Assembly (NCBI RefSeq): GCF_000717025.1
Contig: NZ_JNXG01000017.1
Span: 1-64,000 of the forward strand
Reading direction: 5' to 3'
Length of the DNA: 64,000 bases
DNA from: Streptomyces atroolivaceus
GTDB taxonomy: Bacteria > Actinomycetota > Actinomycetes > Streptomycetales > Streptomycetaceae
This document shows, piece by piece, positions 8,785 to 18,400 of the stretch (position 1 is the stretch's first letter; the number at the start of each line of letters is the position of its first letter). The notes beneath the pieces were generated by a model. It searched no databases and was not told the origin of the DNA. It saw only the letters and a program-made list of their open reading frames with translations. The translations under genes and the position numbers were made by a program.

Positions 8785-9591
8785 ATGACAGGAACTGCTC
8801 GCATTCTCCGCGCCCTTGCCGCCGCCGGCGCCGCTCTGCTGGCCGTGACCGCCGCCGCCCCGGTGGCGGTGGCCAGGCCCGAACCCAAGGCTCCGCCGGA
8901 GTTCGTCGACCTCCGCTCCGTAGATCCGACGATCATCACGGAGATGCGGTACACCACCGCGCACAACTTCATCGGAGAACCGGTGGACGGCTACCGGCAG
9001 TCCGTCTGCATCCTGACCCGGCCCGCCGCCCGCGCACTGCGCACGGCCCAGCGGAGCCTCCTGCGTCAGGGCTACTCGCTCAAGGTGTACGACTGCTACC
9101 GGCCACAGCGCGCTGTGGACCACTTCGTGCGCTGGGCCCAGGATCTCGACGACCAGGTCATGAAGGACGAGTTCTATCCGCTGGTCGACAAGGCCCGGCT
9201 GTTCGAGGACGGTTACATCGCCGAGAAGTCCGGTCACAGCCGGGGCAGCACGGTGGACCTCACCCTGGTGAAGCTGCCTGCGCTTCCGACCAGGCCCTAC
9301 GAGCCGGGCGAGGATCTGGCTCCGTGCTACGCGCCGAAGGACGAGCGCTTCCCCGACAACTCGGTGGACATGGGCACGGGTTACGACTGTTTCGACACCC
9401 TGTCCCACACGGACGACCCCCGGGTGGGGGGAGCACAGCGTGCCCACCGGCAGCTGCTCAAGCAGACGCTCGCCGGCCTCGGATTCTCGAATCTGGCGGA
9501 GGAGTGGTGGCACTTCACCTACAAGCCCGAGCTCTTCCCGGACACCTACTTCGACTTCCCGGTGGCGAGGCGCTCCGTCGCGGGGCACTGA
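8785..9591 (+). CDS. Exported D-alanyl-D-alanine dipeptidase, VanX type (peptidase M15D)
   Basis: Predicted zinc dipeptidase that cleaves D-Ala-D-Ala. The first ~30 residues are a signal peptide (basic MTGTAR, Ala/Leu core, AVA-RPE cleavage region), so the mature enzyme acts outside the membrane. This suggests peptidoglycan turnover or nutrient recovery rather than cytoplasmic vancomycin resistance. The zinc ligands are in SGHSRGSTVDL (SxHxxGxxxD) and EEWWHF, and the YDCYRPQRA segment is typical of VanX. At 268 residues it is of family length plus leader. No van regulators or ligases flank it. A terminator follows directly. Confidence 0.92.
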   Translation: MTGTARILRALAAAGAALLAVTAAAPVAVARPEPKAPPEFVDLRSVDPTIITEMRYTTAHNFIGEPVDGYRQSVCILTRPAARALRTAQRSLLRQGYSLKVYDCYRPQRAVDHFVRWAQDLDDQVMKDEFYPLVDKARLFEDGYIAEKSGHSRGSTVDLTLVKLPALPTRPYEPGEDLAPCYAPKDERFPDNSVDMGTGYDCFDTLSHTDDPRVGGAQRAHRQLLKQTLAGLGFSNLAEEWWHFTYKPELFPDTYFDFPVARRSVAGH

Positions 9592-9608
9592 CCGCCTGCC
9601 CGGGAGGA

Positions 9609-9653
9609 GAACGGGCGACCGGGACCACCCCCGTGGGCTCCGGCCGCCCGTTC
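9609..9653 (+). terminator. Hairpin terminator after the dipeptidase gene
   Basis: GAACGGGCG (9609-9617) pairs with CGCCCGTTC (9645-9653), extended inward by CCGG/CCGG, and is followed by TTATT. It lies 18 bases after the stop codon. Confidence 0.75.
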
Positions 9654-9712
9654 TTATTGTCGGACGCGGAACTGCCGTGTCCGGTTGCCGATCCAGCCAT
9701 TACGGTGCCTTT

Positions 9713-10060
9713 ATGTCACAGCAGACGTTCGAGTCGTATGAAGAGTTCTGGCCCTACTACGTCGCCATGCACTCCAGGGCGGCGACCCGATGGGTGCATC
9801 TGACCGGGACCCTGACCGGCCTCGCGATCACCGCGTACGGCCTCTCCCGGGGCCGCAAGCGCTACGCCCTGGCCCTGCCTCTGGTCGGGTACGGCGCCGC
9901 GTGGCCCGCGCACTTCCTCATCGAGAAGAACAACCCGGCGACGTTCGGGCATCCCGCGTGGTCGTTGCGCGGCGATGTGCAGATGATCCGGATGATGCTT
10001 GCCGGCCGGGACGGCGAACTGGCCGAGATCGCGGCCGAGTGGCTCGCCGGGAATCCGTGA
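9713..10060 (+). CDS. Mpo1-like (DUF962) small membrane protein
   Basis: 115-residue membrane protein related to yeast Mpo1/YGL010w, a family linked to fatty-acid alpha-oxidation dioxygenase activity. The recognisable signature is the block HFLIEKNNPATFGHP near residues 64-78, plus conserved histidines early in the protein (MHSRAATRWVH). Two hydrophobic segments lie at about 28-42 and 50-65. Full length for bacterial members. It stands alone, convergent with the conservon. Biochemical function in bacteria is not established, so only the family is certain. Confidence 0.88.
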   Translation: MSQQTFESYEEFWPYYVAMHSRAATRWVHLTGTLTGLAITAYGLSRGRKRYALALPLVGYGAAWPAHFLIEKNNPATFGHPAWSLRGDVQMIRMMLAGRDGELAEIAAEWLAGNP

Positions 10061-10140
10061 CCTGCGTGCGCGCGGAGGGTTGACGGCCCGTCACCCCGGG
10101 TGAAGACTCCTGTCACGCCCGCTGCCCCCCGCACCGTACG

Positions 10141-10178
10141 CGCGGTCCGTACCCCGGTCGGCGGGGGTACGGGCCGCG
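10141..10178. terminator. Bidirectional terminator between the Mpo1-like gene and the conservon
   Basis: Arms 10141-10155 and 10164-10178 form a 15-bp stem with one G-T wobble and an 8-base loop. It is placed between convergent genes, 14 bases beyond the end of cvnD. Confidence 0.75.
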
Positions 10179-10191
10179 TCACGTGCGGATG

Positions 10192-10797
10192 TCAGGTCCT
10201 GGCGGGTTCCCGGAGCCGGTCGGCACGCACCATGGCGTGCTCCACGACCGCGACGAGCACATCCCGTACGGACGCCAGGTCGCGCGCGTCGCAGAGGAGC
10301 ACCGGCACCTCGGGGTCGAGGTCGAGTGCCGCCCGGACCGTCTCGGTGGGGAACTGCTCCGCACCTTCGAAGAGGTTGACGGCGACCGTGAACGGGATCC
10401 CGCGGCGCTCGAAGTAGTCGACCGCCGCGAAGCAGTCCTCCAGCCGCCGGGTGTCCGCGAGGACCACCGCACCCAGGGCTCCCTGGGCCAGTTCGTCCCA
10501 GAGGAACCAGAAGCGGTCCTGTCCGGGGGTCCCGAAAAGATAGAGGACCAGGTCCTCACGCAGGGTGATCCGGCCGAAGTCCATGGCCACCGTGGTGGTG
10601 TTCTTGCTTTCGACCCCCGCCACGTCGTCGACGGGACGCCCCGCCTCGCTCAGTCTCTCCTCCGTACGCAGCGGTCTGATCTCGCTGACCGCGCCCACCA
10701 GGGTCGTCTTGCCCACGCCGAAGCCGCCCGCCACCAGGATCTTCAGAGTGACGGGCTCGACGTGCCGCTTTCTGCGGCTAGAGCGCCCGAAGGCCAT
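10192..10797 (-). CDS. cvnD: Conservon GTPase (CvnD-type ATP/GTP-binding protein)
   Basis: Small Ras-like GTPase, 201 aa, last gene of a four-gene conservon. The P-loop GGFGVGKTT is at about residues 25-33, followed by a switch region (TVAMDFGRI) and the GTPase motif FGTPGQDRF. In the one characterised family case (cvn9 of S. coelicolor) the four proteins form a membrane-associated, GPCR-like signalling assembly affecting development. The start ATG has GAGGTG upstream and overlaps the end of the DUF742 gene by 20 bases, implying translational coupling. No P450 genes follow, unlike some conservons. Confidence 0.93.
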   Translation of the reverse strand: MAFGRSSRRKRHVEPVTLKILVAGGFGVGKTTLVGAVSEIRPLRTEERLSEAGRPVDDVAGVESKNTTTVAMDFGRITLREDLVLYLFGTPGQDRFWFLWDELAQGALGAVVLADTRRLEDCFAAVDYFERRGIPFTVAVNLFEGAEQFPTETVRAALDLDPEVPVLLCDARDLASVRDVLVAVVEHAMVRADRLREPART

Positions 10798-11215
10798 TGA
10801 TCACCTCGCGGAGAAGGCTCTCGTCCGGCAGCTCGGCCGGCGGAACGGGACGGGTGACGTGCACCAGTTCGTCCTCGACGAGGTCACCGACCAGGACACG
10901 GACCACCCCGACGGGGAGGTCCAGCCCGGAGGCGAGTTCGGCGATCGACTGGGGCATGTCGCTGCACAGTTCGACGATCTCCACGTGTTCCGGGGAGAGC
11001 GTCTGGTCCCTGCCGGGATCGTCCGCCGCCGGTTCGGGGATGACGATCGCGATCAGGTCGAGGCGATGACGGGTCGCGCTGCTGGTACGCCCCCGGGTCA
11101 TCGCGTAGGGCCGGACCACCGGCCCCGCTTCGGCGTCGTACCAGCGCGAGGAGCCCGCTCCGGTGGGAGCGGATGGTGATCCGGACGCGGTGTCCCGGAA
11201 GGAGTCTGCGCTCAT
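10778..11215 (-). CDS. cvnC: Conservon DUF742 protein (CvnC-type)
   Basis: 145-residue cytosolic protein of the DUF742 family, which has a winged-helix-like fold. The N-terminal 30 residues are Ser/Ala/Gly-rich linker. The conserved core includes VRPYAMTRGRT, then LSPEHVEIVELC and SIAELASGLDLPVGVVRVLVGDL, and it ends in LLREVINGLRAL, the typical DUF742 tail. It has a strong ribosome site (GAGGTGAGGGG). It overlaps cvnD and starts nine bases after cvnB stops, so it is part of one operon. Confidence 0.92.
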   Translation of the reverse strand: MSADSFRDTASGSPSAPTGAGSSRWYDAEAGPVVRPYAMTRGRTSSATRHRLDLIAIVIPEPAADDPGRDQTLSPEHVEIVELCSDMPQSIAELASGLDLPVGVVRVLVGDLVEDELVHVTRPVPPAELPDESLLREVINGLRAL

Positions 11216-11224
11216 CCCCTCACC

Positions 11225-11668
11225 TCACCCTCCGGCGGGCAGACCGTCGGTACGGGGGGCGTTGGCCAGGTGCGCCCCCACGCGCTTGACCATCAGGGTC
11301 ATCTCGTACGCCACCTGTCCGACGTCCGAGTCGGAGTCGGCCAGGACGGCGAGACAGCTGCCGTCGCCGGCCGCCGTGACGAAGAGGAAGGCCTCGTCGA
11401 GCTCGACCACGGTCTGGCGGACCCGGCCGGCGTCGAAGTGGCGTCCCACGCCCTTGGCGAGGCTGTGGAACCCCGAGGCGACGGCCGCCAGGTGCTCGCT
11501 GTCCTCCCGGGTCAGGTCCTGGGACGTGCCGGTGGCGAGGCCGTCGCTGGACAGGACCAGCGCCTTGCGGATGCTCGCGACGCGCTCGACCAGTTCGTCG
11601 AGGAGCCAGTTGAGCTGGCCGGAGCCCTGGCGTGCGGCGTTGTGTGCTGCGGCGTTCGGTGCGGTCAT
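11225..11668 (-). CDS. cvnB: Conservon roadblock/LC7 protein (CvnB-type)
   Basis: 147-residue Roadblock/LC7-domain protein, the likely regulatory partner of the CvnD GTPase. Family features include LNWLLDELVERVASIRKALVLSSDGL near the start and the internal EAFLFVTAAGDGSCLAVL strand pair. Its ATG overlaps the stop codon of cvnA in an ATGA arrangement, indicating translational coupling with the sensor kinase. Confidence 0.94.
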   Translation of the reverse strand: MTAPNAAAHNAARQGSGQLNWLLDELVERVASIRKALVLSSDGLATGTSQDLTREDSEHLAAVASGFHSLAKGVGRHFDAGRVRQTVVELDEAFLFVTAAGDGSCLAVLADSDSDVGQVAYEMTLMVKRVGAHLANAPRTDGLPAGG

Positions 11669-14469
11669 CGACCGTCCCCTCCCGGAGTCGTTCCTGGTGC
11701 TGTCTCGCCGGGGCCGGCCGCGTCCTCGGCGTTCTGCCGACGGCCGCGTTGCCAGCCGCGTTGAAGCGAAGCCATGCGATTGCGTACTTCGTCCGCGTCA
11801 CGTTCGAGGTCGTCGTCCGTGTCCACGGGGGCGTGGCCGGAAGTCCGCCCTGCGGAGTCCTCCCGGAGCTGTGGGGCGAGGCTCGCCTGCCGGACCCTGC
11901 GAGGGAGGCCGCCCACCGTGTCCGGCGCGGACGGCCGGGGCGCGGGCCTGAGCCGCGTCGGGGCCCCGTCGGCCCGCCGCGTGCCCGGACCGGGCTCCGC
12001 GGTGACGGTTTCCGGTCCGGGGAACGAGGGGAAGCCCTCGGGTGCGCCGGGATGGGCGCGTCCCCCGTCGCCGATCCGGCGGCCCTGGTCGGTGACGAGC
12101 GTCGGCGGCTTGCGGCGCGGCAGCGGCACGGGGCCTGCGGGCCGCATCGGCCGGACGTCCGCGGAGCGGCCGTCCGACGCGTCGAAGGCCTGCTGGTGCT
12201 GTTCCCGGTCGGCCGCCCTGCGCAGGTCACGGGCCCGGAAGATGCCGCCGCGCTCGCTCTCGGTGTCCTCCAGATCGGATACGCCGTCGAGGACGGGCCC
12301 GAGAGCCGGATCGAGCTCCCGGTCGAGTGCCGGGTCGTCGGTGAACCCGAGCGGGCCCACCGGGCTTTCGAGCTCGACGGGACCGTCGAGCACCGACGGG
12401 TCGGTGAGGCCGGCGGGGACCGGGGAGAGCCCGGAGGGCCTGCCCGGAATGTCCTTGTCCGCGACTCCGTCCCTGCGGGCCTTGTCGCTGCCCGGCACGA
12501 GGCTGCCCGGCCGGCCGCCACCGATCGCCTTCTCCGCCCGGCGGTCGAGGCGGAAGCCTGTGCCGTGCGTGTCGGGAGCGTCGGTGAGCAGCTGCGCCGG
12601 GATGAAGACGACCGCGGTCGTCCCTCCGTACGGTGAGGTCTGCAGCGACACCCTGACGTTCTGCCGCTGGGCCAGCCGGCTGACGACGAAGAGGCCGAGC
12701 CGGTCGGTGTCGGAGAGCTCGAAGTCGGGTGTCTCGGCGAGCCGCAGGTTGGCGTCCAGAAGCACCTCCGGCGCCATGCCGAGCCCGCGGTCGTGGATCT
12801 CGAGGGTGAAGCCGTTGGCCACGCGCTCGCCGTGCACCTGGACGGCCGTGTGCGGGGGTGAGAACACCGTGGCGTTCTCCAGCAGTTCCGCGATCAGGTG
12901 GGTGAGGTCGGCCACGGCAGGGCCGCCCACGCCGATGCGGGGCAGGCGCCGGACCTCGATGCGCTCGTAGTCCTCCACCTCGGCGACCGCCGCGCGCACC
13001 ACGTCCATCAGCTGGATCGGCTTGCGCCACTGCCGGGACGGGGCGGCCCCGGAGAGGATCACCAGGCCTTCCGCGTGGCGGCGCATGCGGGTGGTGAGGT
13101 GGTCGAGGCGGAAGAGGTCGGCGAGCTCGTCACCGTTCTCGGTACGCCGCTCCATGGTGTCCAGGAGCGTCAGCTGACGGTGCAACAGCACCTGGTTGCG
13201 GCGTGCGAGGTTGACGAAGACCTCGGAGACGCCCCGGCGCATGTCGGCCTGCTTGACGGCGGCCTCGACGGCGGCCCGCTGCAGGGTGTTGAGGGCCTGC
13301 CCGACCTGGCCGATCTCGTCGCGCTCGTAACTGAGGTGGGGGGCTTCCGTCTCCACGTCCACCTGCTCCCCCGCGGCCAGCCGCCGCATCACGCTGGGCA
13401 GCCTCACCCCTGACACCTCATGGGCGTCCTTGCGCAGCCGGGACAGGTCACGGACGAGTTCGCGCCCCACGCGCACGGACACGAAGACCGACACGAGCAG
13501 GGCGACGAATCCCAGGACACCGGCGACACCGGCCTGGATCAGGACCCGGTAGCCGGCGGGTTCGGCGCGGTCCTGGAAGCGGTTGGACATCTCGGTGCCG
13601 TCGTTGGCCAGGTGGTCCAGGACCGGCGGGGCCGCCTCCTGCCAGCGCTCGGCGTCGACCGCACCCGGTTTCGTGACCGGGCCCGCGGCGATGAGCCTCT
13701 GTTCGGCCGTTCGCAGCGGCTCGGTGTCGGGGCTGCTCCAGTACTGCTCCATACGGCTGCGCTCGCCGGCCGGCAGGAGCTCGAGGTTGACCTCGTACAG
13801 GAGCTTGCGGCTGGCGGCGAGGTCGGAGACGACGCGGAGTTCGGGGGCACCGAGGCGTCCGGCGATGAGGCCCGACGCGATCAGGGCGTCCTCACGGGAG
13901 AGCATCTCGCGGGCCCGGGAGATGCCGACCAGGGCCCGGACCTGCTTGTCCATCGACACGTTCTCCATCGTGTGGAGACCGTTCAGGAAGCGGTAGGACG
14001 GGTCGACGAGACCGTTGTAGAAATCGAGGGCCCTGGTCCGGTCGATGGTGCGCTTCTCGACGGATCCGCGCAGCGCGTCCAGCCCGTCGATCTCGCTGAG
14101 GATCGAGTCGAGCTGGGCCTCCGCCTCGGGGCTCAGCTTGTCGCGGATGTCCTCGCTCTCCGCGCTCTGCCTGACCTCGGCCACGACACGGTCGGTCTGG
14201 GCACGCTGGCGGCGCAGCAGGGGCAGGGCGTCCGAGGCCCGGGGGTCGGCGAGGAAGACGAGTGTCTGGCGGCGTTCGCCCTGGACGGCGCGGATGGTGT
14301 CTTCCAGGGGGTGGCCGACCTGCTCCACGATGGCGCTCGCGCCCATCAGCTCGCCGGCCTCACGACCGGTGACGTAGGTGGCGAAGACCCAGAGTCCCGT
14401 GAGGGAGGCGAGCGGCACCAGGAGCAACGCCACGATCTTCCTGCGGATGGACTTCCCGCGAAAGCGCAT
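11665..14469 (-). CDS. cvnA: Conservon sensor histidine kinase-like membrane protein (CvnA-type)
   Basis: 934-residue membrane sensor. A basic start (MRFRGKSIRRK) leads into a first membrane helix at about 10-32, then a large extracellular nitrate-sensor-like region, and a second helix at about 325-350. A HAMP-like linker and a GHKL ATPase domain follow (ENATVFSPP N-box, DRGLGMAP G-box). The last ~290 residues are a low-complexity, Pro/Arg/Asp-rich tail with no fold visible. A GGGGGAGG ribosome site directly precedes the ATG at 14469, overriding longer frames. It is the first gene of the cvnABCD operon. Confidence 0.93.
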   Translation of the reverse strand: MRFRGKSIRRKIVALLLVPLASLTGLWVFATYVTGREAGELMGASAIVEQVGHPLEDTIRAVQGERRQTLVFLADPRASDALPLLRRQRAQTDRVVAEVRQSAESEDIRDKLSPEAEAQLDSILSEIDGLDALRGSVEKRTIDRTRALDFYNGLVDPSYRFLNGLHTMENVSMDKQVRALVGISRAREMLSREDALIASGLIAGRLGAPELRVVSDLAASRKLLYEVNLELLPAGERSRMEQYWSSPDTEPLRTAEQRLIAAGPVTKPGAVDAERWQEAAPPVLDHLANDGTEMSNRFQDRAEPAGYRVLIQAGVAGVLGFVALLVSVFVSVRVGRELVRDLSRLRKDAHEVSGVRLPSVMRRLAAGEQVDVETEAPHLSYERDEIGQVGQALNTLQRAAVEAAVKQADMRRGVSEVFVNLARRNQVLLHRQLTLLDTMERRTENGDELADLFRLDHLTTRMRRHAEGLVILSGAAPSRQWRKPIQLMDVVRAAVAEVEDYERIEVRRLPRIGVGGPAVADLTHLIAELLENATVFSPPHTAVQVHGERVANGFTLEIHDRGLGMAPEVLLDANLRLAETPDFELSDTDRLGLFVVSRLAQRQNVRVSLQTSPYGGTTAVVFIPAQLLTDAPDTHGTGFRLDRRAEKAIGGGRPGSLVPGSDKARRDGVADKDIPGRPSGLSPVPAGLTDPSVLDGPVELESPVGPLGFTDDPALDRELDPALGPVLDGVSDLEDTESERGGIFRARDLRRAADREQHQQAFDASDGRSADVRPMRPAGPVPLPRRKPPTLVTDQGRRIGDGGRAHPGAPEGFPSFPGPETVTAEPGPGTRRADGAPTRLRPAPRPSAPDTVGGLPRRVRQASLAPQLREDSAGRTSGHAPVDTDDDLERDADEVRNRMASLQRGWQRGRRQNAEDAAGPGETAPGTTPGGDGR

Positions 14470-14979
14470 GGCCTCCCCCAGCTCGGCCCCGCTCAGCGGG
14501 GGTGGTTGTGTCGGTGTCCCCGGTGGGTCCGGTCGCCCGGACCTCCTGGTTGTTCCGGTGTTCCTGCCGCGGCCCACCGAGCGTCGGCCGGAGTTCCGTC
14601 AACAAACGGCGCGAGCCTACTACTGACCTACCGGTAACTCGAAGACGTGTCCGGACGAATTCCGGCCGCACCGCCCCGAGTTGCTCACCAGTTGTCCCGG
14701 TATTCCCGGTGAAGAAATTCGCGAAAGCGACAGAGAACTGCTGGCCGGAGACGATGGATTCACACACGGCAGTTGGCTGGAATTCTTCGTTCCGTGACCT
14801 TTCGGGGCTGGTTGCTGCCCCCGGGCGGGAATCTTCACGACGTGGCGTTCGTCCACACGTACGGGGCAGAAGAACCCCACGGGGGTACGTGCGACAGGCG
14901 ACCGGCTCCGCCCGCGTAGAACGGGCGCGAGCCGGGCAGCCACCCTTGAGTCGGACAGTGGTGGGGAGTTGAAGGTCCT
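14470..14979. other. Divergent intergenic region between the conservon and a small membrane protein
   Basis: 510 bases without a credible gene. The middle (about 14,600-14,790) is noticeably lower in GC than the flanking genes, which fits promoters for both directions. I found no -35/-10 pair with good spacing and no strong inverted repeat. Confidence 0.6.
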
Positions 14980-15450
14980 TTGGACACGGACGAGCGCAGG
15001 AGCACGGCCGCACCGCCGGCGGGCACGAGTGCGGCAGGTGCGTCTGCGGCGGGTGCCCGGATCCCGCGGCAGCTGTGGGTCGAGGAACCCGCGATACGGC
15101 GGAGGATGCCGGACCCGGTGAGGACGGCCGCCGTGCGCGCCGTCCTCATCATGTCGCTGACGATCATCCAGGCCATGGTCGCCTTCCTCTGCACACTGGC
15201 CGGGTCCTGGCTCGCCTTCCCGATGGTGCTGAGCGGCGTGGCCGGCACGGTCGTGGCGACGTGGTCGGTGCTGGACGTCTGGGTGACCCGCCAGGTGTGG
15301 AACCAGCGCAACGGCGTGGTGTCCGTGCCCAGCAGCACGGCGCGCAGCATGCGACGGGAGCGCCGGGCCGGCAGGCGCGCCGCCCGTGCCCAGGCGCGCA
15401 GGGAAGCACGGATACGACGCCGGGGCGACGGCCGGCTCTCCCGGGCCTGA
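14980..15450 (+). CDS. Small membrane protein with basic tail
   Basis: 156-residue protein of unknown function. An Ala/Gly-rich cytoplasmic leader of about 45 residues is followed by two adjacent membrane segments at roughly 50-75 and 80-100. The C-terminus of about 35 residues is strongly basic (RRERRAGRRAARAQARREARIRRR), suggesting contact with nucleic acid or acidic lipids on the inner face. It starts at TTG with GAAGG four to five bases upstream. It stands alone, ending 22 bases before the convergent SMC-like gene. I do not recognise a named family. Confidence 0.72.
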   Translation: MDTDERRSTAAPPAGTSAAGASAAGARIPRQLWVEEPAIRRRMPDPVRTAAVRAVLIMSLTIIQAMVAFLCTLAGSWLAFPMVLSGVAGTVVATWSVLDVWVTRQVWNQRNGVVSVPSSTARSMRRERRAGRRAARAQARREARIRRRGDGRLSRA

Positions 15451-15471
15451 CGGCCGCGCTCCGGCTTCCCC

Positions 15472-18400
15472 CTACCGCTTCTCCGAGGCCTGCGCGGGCC
15501 CGGTGTGCGTACCCGTCGTCTCCGTGCGCATCTCCGGGACCGGCGCGCCGCCCACGGTGCCGGGCGCCTCGCCGGTCCGCTTGAACATGCGGGTCGCGGT
15601 GATCTCGCCGTGGACGGTCTCACCCTCCGGGTCCTGTTGGGGCAGACCCGGCCTGAGGTGCTCCTCCACGCTGATGTACTTCAGCCCCGCGCGCAGGTCC
15701 GCATCGTTGCGGAGGCGGATGACGAGCGGGAATTCGGCGAGCGCCGTGGTGTCGAAGAGCCCGGTCGTGTAGAGCAGCTGGACTCCCAGCGCGTCGGAGA
15801 CCGCGCGCTGAAGCTCCAGCAGATACGTGGCGTTCGCGCGTCCGATCGGGTTGTCGAGGAAGAGGGTGCCCGCGTGGCGGTGCCGGTCGCGGCCCCGGTC
15901 GTTGCTGCGCAGGGCCGCCATCGTGCAGTACAGCGCGATCGCGGCGGTCAGCAGCTGGCCTCCGGAGAAGACGTCGCCCATCTGTCCGACCGGCACACGC
16001 TCGGCACGCAGCACCGCGTCCGGCTTGAGGATCTCCACGGCGATGCCCTTGGGCTGCAGCGCCGCCTGAACACCTCGCAGCAGAAGGGACATGCCGTCCC
16101 TGCGCATGTCGGAGTTCTTCTTGAGGGCCGCGTGCGTGGCCTCGTCGATGACCTCGCCGAGCCGCTCGGTGAGCGTGGCCTGGTCGGGTTCCTCGAAGCG
16201 GATCCGGAGGAATTCCTGGCCGGACCACTCCCCCAGTCCTTCGGGCAGCTGCGAGAGCCGCTGCGCGGAGCGGAGCGTCGTGAGGGCAGACTCCACGAGC
16301 CCGCGGAGCCGGTCGACGATGGAGTCGCGGTTGCGCTCCAGCTGGGCGAGCTCGTCGGTGAGCACGCGCAGCCTCGGAGCGAAGGCCGCGGCCCACTTCT
16401 CGGCGTGGTCGGGCAGGGCGGCCGCCGGGAGTTCCCGGATCTGCTGCCGTGCCGGTGTGCGGACCTGTTCGTACCGGGTGGAGTTGGCGTGCCGCACGAG
16501 GACGTCGCTCGCCTCCCGCACGGAACTCTCCGCAGCCGACAGGTCGGTGGCGCAGCCGCGCAGTGAGCGGCGTGTCTCGGCGGCGGAATGCCGGGCCTCC
16601 TCCAGGGTGCCCTGGTACGGGTCGGAGGCTTCGGTCTCCTCGTCCGCGCCGTGGTCCCTGAGCAGGTCACGCAGGAGCGCGGCGGTCTCGTCGAACCCGC
16701 CCGCCGAGTCCTCCGCGGTCCGGTGGGCGCGCAGCAGCTCGGCGTGGGCGGCGCGCGCGGTGTCCAGCGCCGTGGTGGCGGAGGCCAGTTCGGCCGTCGC
16801 CGTGCGGAGCAGGGCCTGGGCCTGGTCGGCGTCGGCAGGAACCAGGTCGGCGGGGAGCTGGGTGTGGTGGGGCGCCTCGTCGGCGGGGGCGAGCCGTTCG
16901 GTCTCTCCGCGGAGCCGGCCGAGCTGTTCGCTGGCCGTGGACGCCCTCGTCTCCAGAAGCTGGACCAGGGACTCGGCGCGGGCGGCGGCCGCCTGCCGGG
17001 AGGGCCCGTCGGCGCCGTCGGTGCCTTCGAGGAGCAGCGCCGCGCGTGTACGGACCTTGTTGGTGAGGCGGTCGAGTTCGGCCAGGGCCGCGCTCTCGTC
17101 GCTCTCGGCACGCGCCTGCTCGGCCCGCAGGTCGGCTCCGACTCCCACCTTCTCGTACAGCTGTGAGGCCGCACGGTATGCCTCGCGCAGAGCGGGCAGG
17201 GAGGTCCGCGCGGCGGAGGCGTCGGGCTCCGGGAGCGTTTCCGGGGCACCCGCGATCTCGGCGCGTTCGGCGCGCAGGGCACGGGCGGTCCGGTGGGCGT
17301 CGTCCGCGGCGCGCTGGGCGGCACGGCGGTCCTCGTCGGCTGCACGTGCCCGCTCCAGACACGCCGTGGCGCGTGCCTCGGATTCGGCTGCCTCGTCGGT
17401 CAGTTCACGCAGCCGCGCCTGCCAGCCCGCCCGGTCACGGAGGCGGTGGGCGAGGCCGGCGAGCGCGTCGGCGGCGCGGCGGGCGCGCTGGGCCGCCTCC
17501 TGGCGCTCGTCCCGGACACGTGCGGCGTCGGCAGCGGCCTCGTCGGCCTCGGCGCGCACGGTACGGGCCTCGGCCAAGGCGGATTCCGCGGTTTCCGCGG
17601 CGGCGCGAGCGGTACCGGCGGCCTCGCCGAGCTCGGCCAGCATGCCGGGCGGGCAGTCGGCGCGCCACGAGCCGATACGGGCGGCGAGGGAGCGGTCGGC
17701 GGTGAGGCGGGCCGCGAGCGACCTGATGTCCTCGTCGCGTGCCGCGGCCCGCGCCCTGAGCGTCTGGCGCTCCTCGTCGGCGGCGTGTTCGTCGTGCATA
17801 GCGGGGTTGGGCGGGACGAGGAACACGTCGTCGGCACCGGCGCCGTCGGGCGCCGGTACGGGGGCGAGGAGAGCGGCCGTGGTGCCGACGGCGACGGCCG
17901 ACCGGGGCAGCAGTGCGGCGGCGGCCAGGACTTCACGGGCGCGGGTGTGCGCGTCGGGGTCGGTGATGACGACACCGTCGACGAGCTCGGGCCGTGCGGC
18001 CAGGACCGCCGCGTGGTCGGCGGGATCGACGGCCTGGGCGAGGTAGCGCCAGCCGGGCAGGGCCGGGATGCCGTGCTCACCGAGGTATTCGACGGTGGCG
18101 AGGACGTCGGGGCCCGGCGGCAGCAGTCCGCCGTCCCCGAGGGCTCCGAGGATGCGGGAGTCGTCGGCGGCGGCGGTGCGCAGGTCGAAGAGCCTGCGTT
18201 CGGCGGCGGCGACGCCCTGGTCGAGGAGCTCGCGCAGCTCGTCGGCGCTGTTGTCGAACTCCTCGGCGGTGAGGGACTGCGCCTCCCCTCCGGTGGGCTC
18301 GTCGTTGCCGTCCGTTCCCGCGTCCGCGCTGCGCGGACGCGGGACACCGATGCCGGAGGCCGTGGGGAGACCCAGCAGGTCGGCGAGACGGTGGTCGGCG

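Noticed and set aside
8785..9591. Vancomycin-resistance cluster
   Set aside because: The VanX-type enzyme has a signal peptide and no VanH, VanA or VanRS genes flank it.
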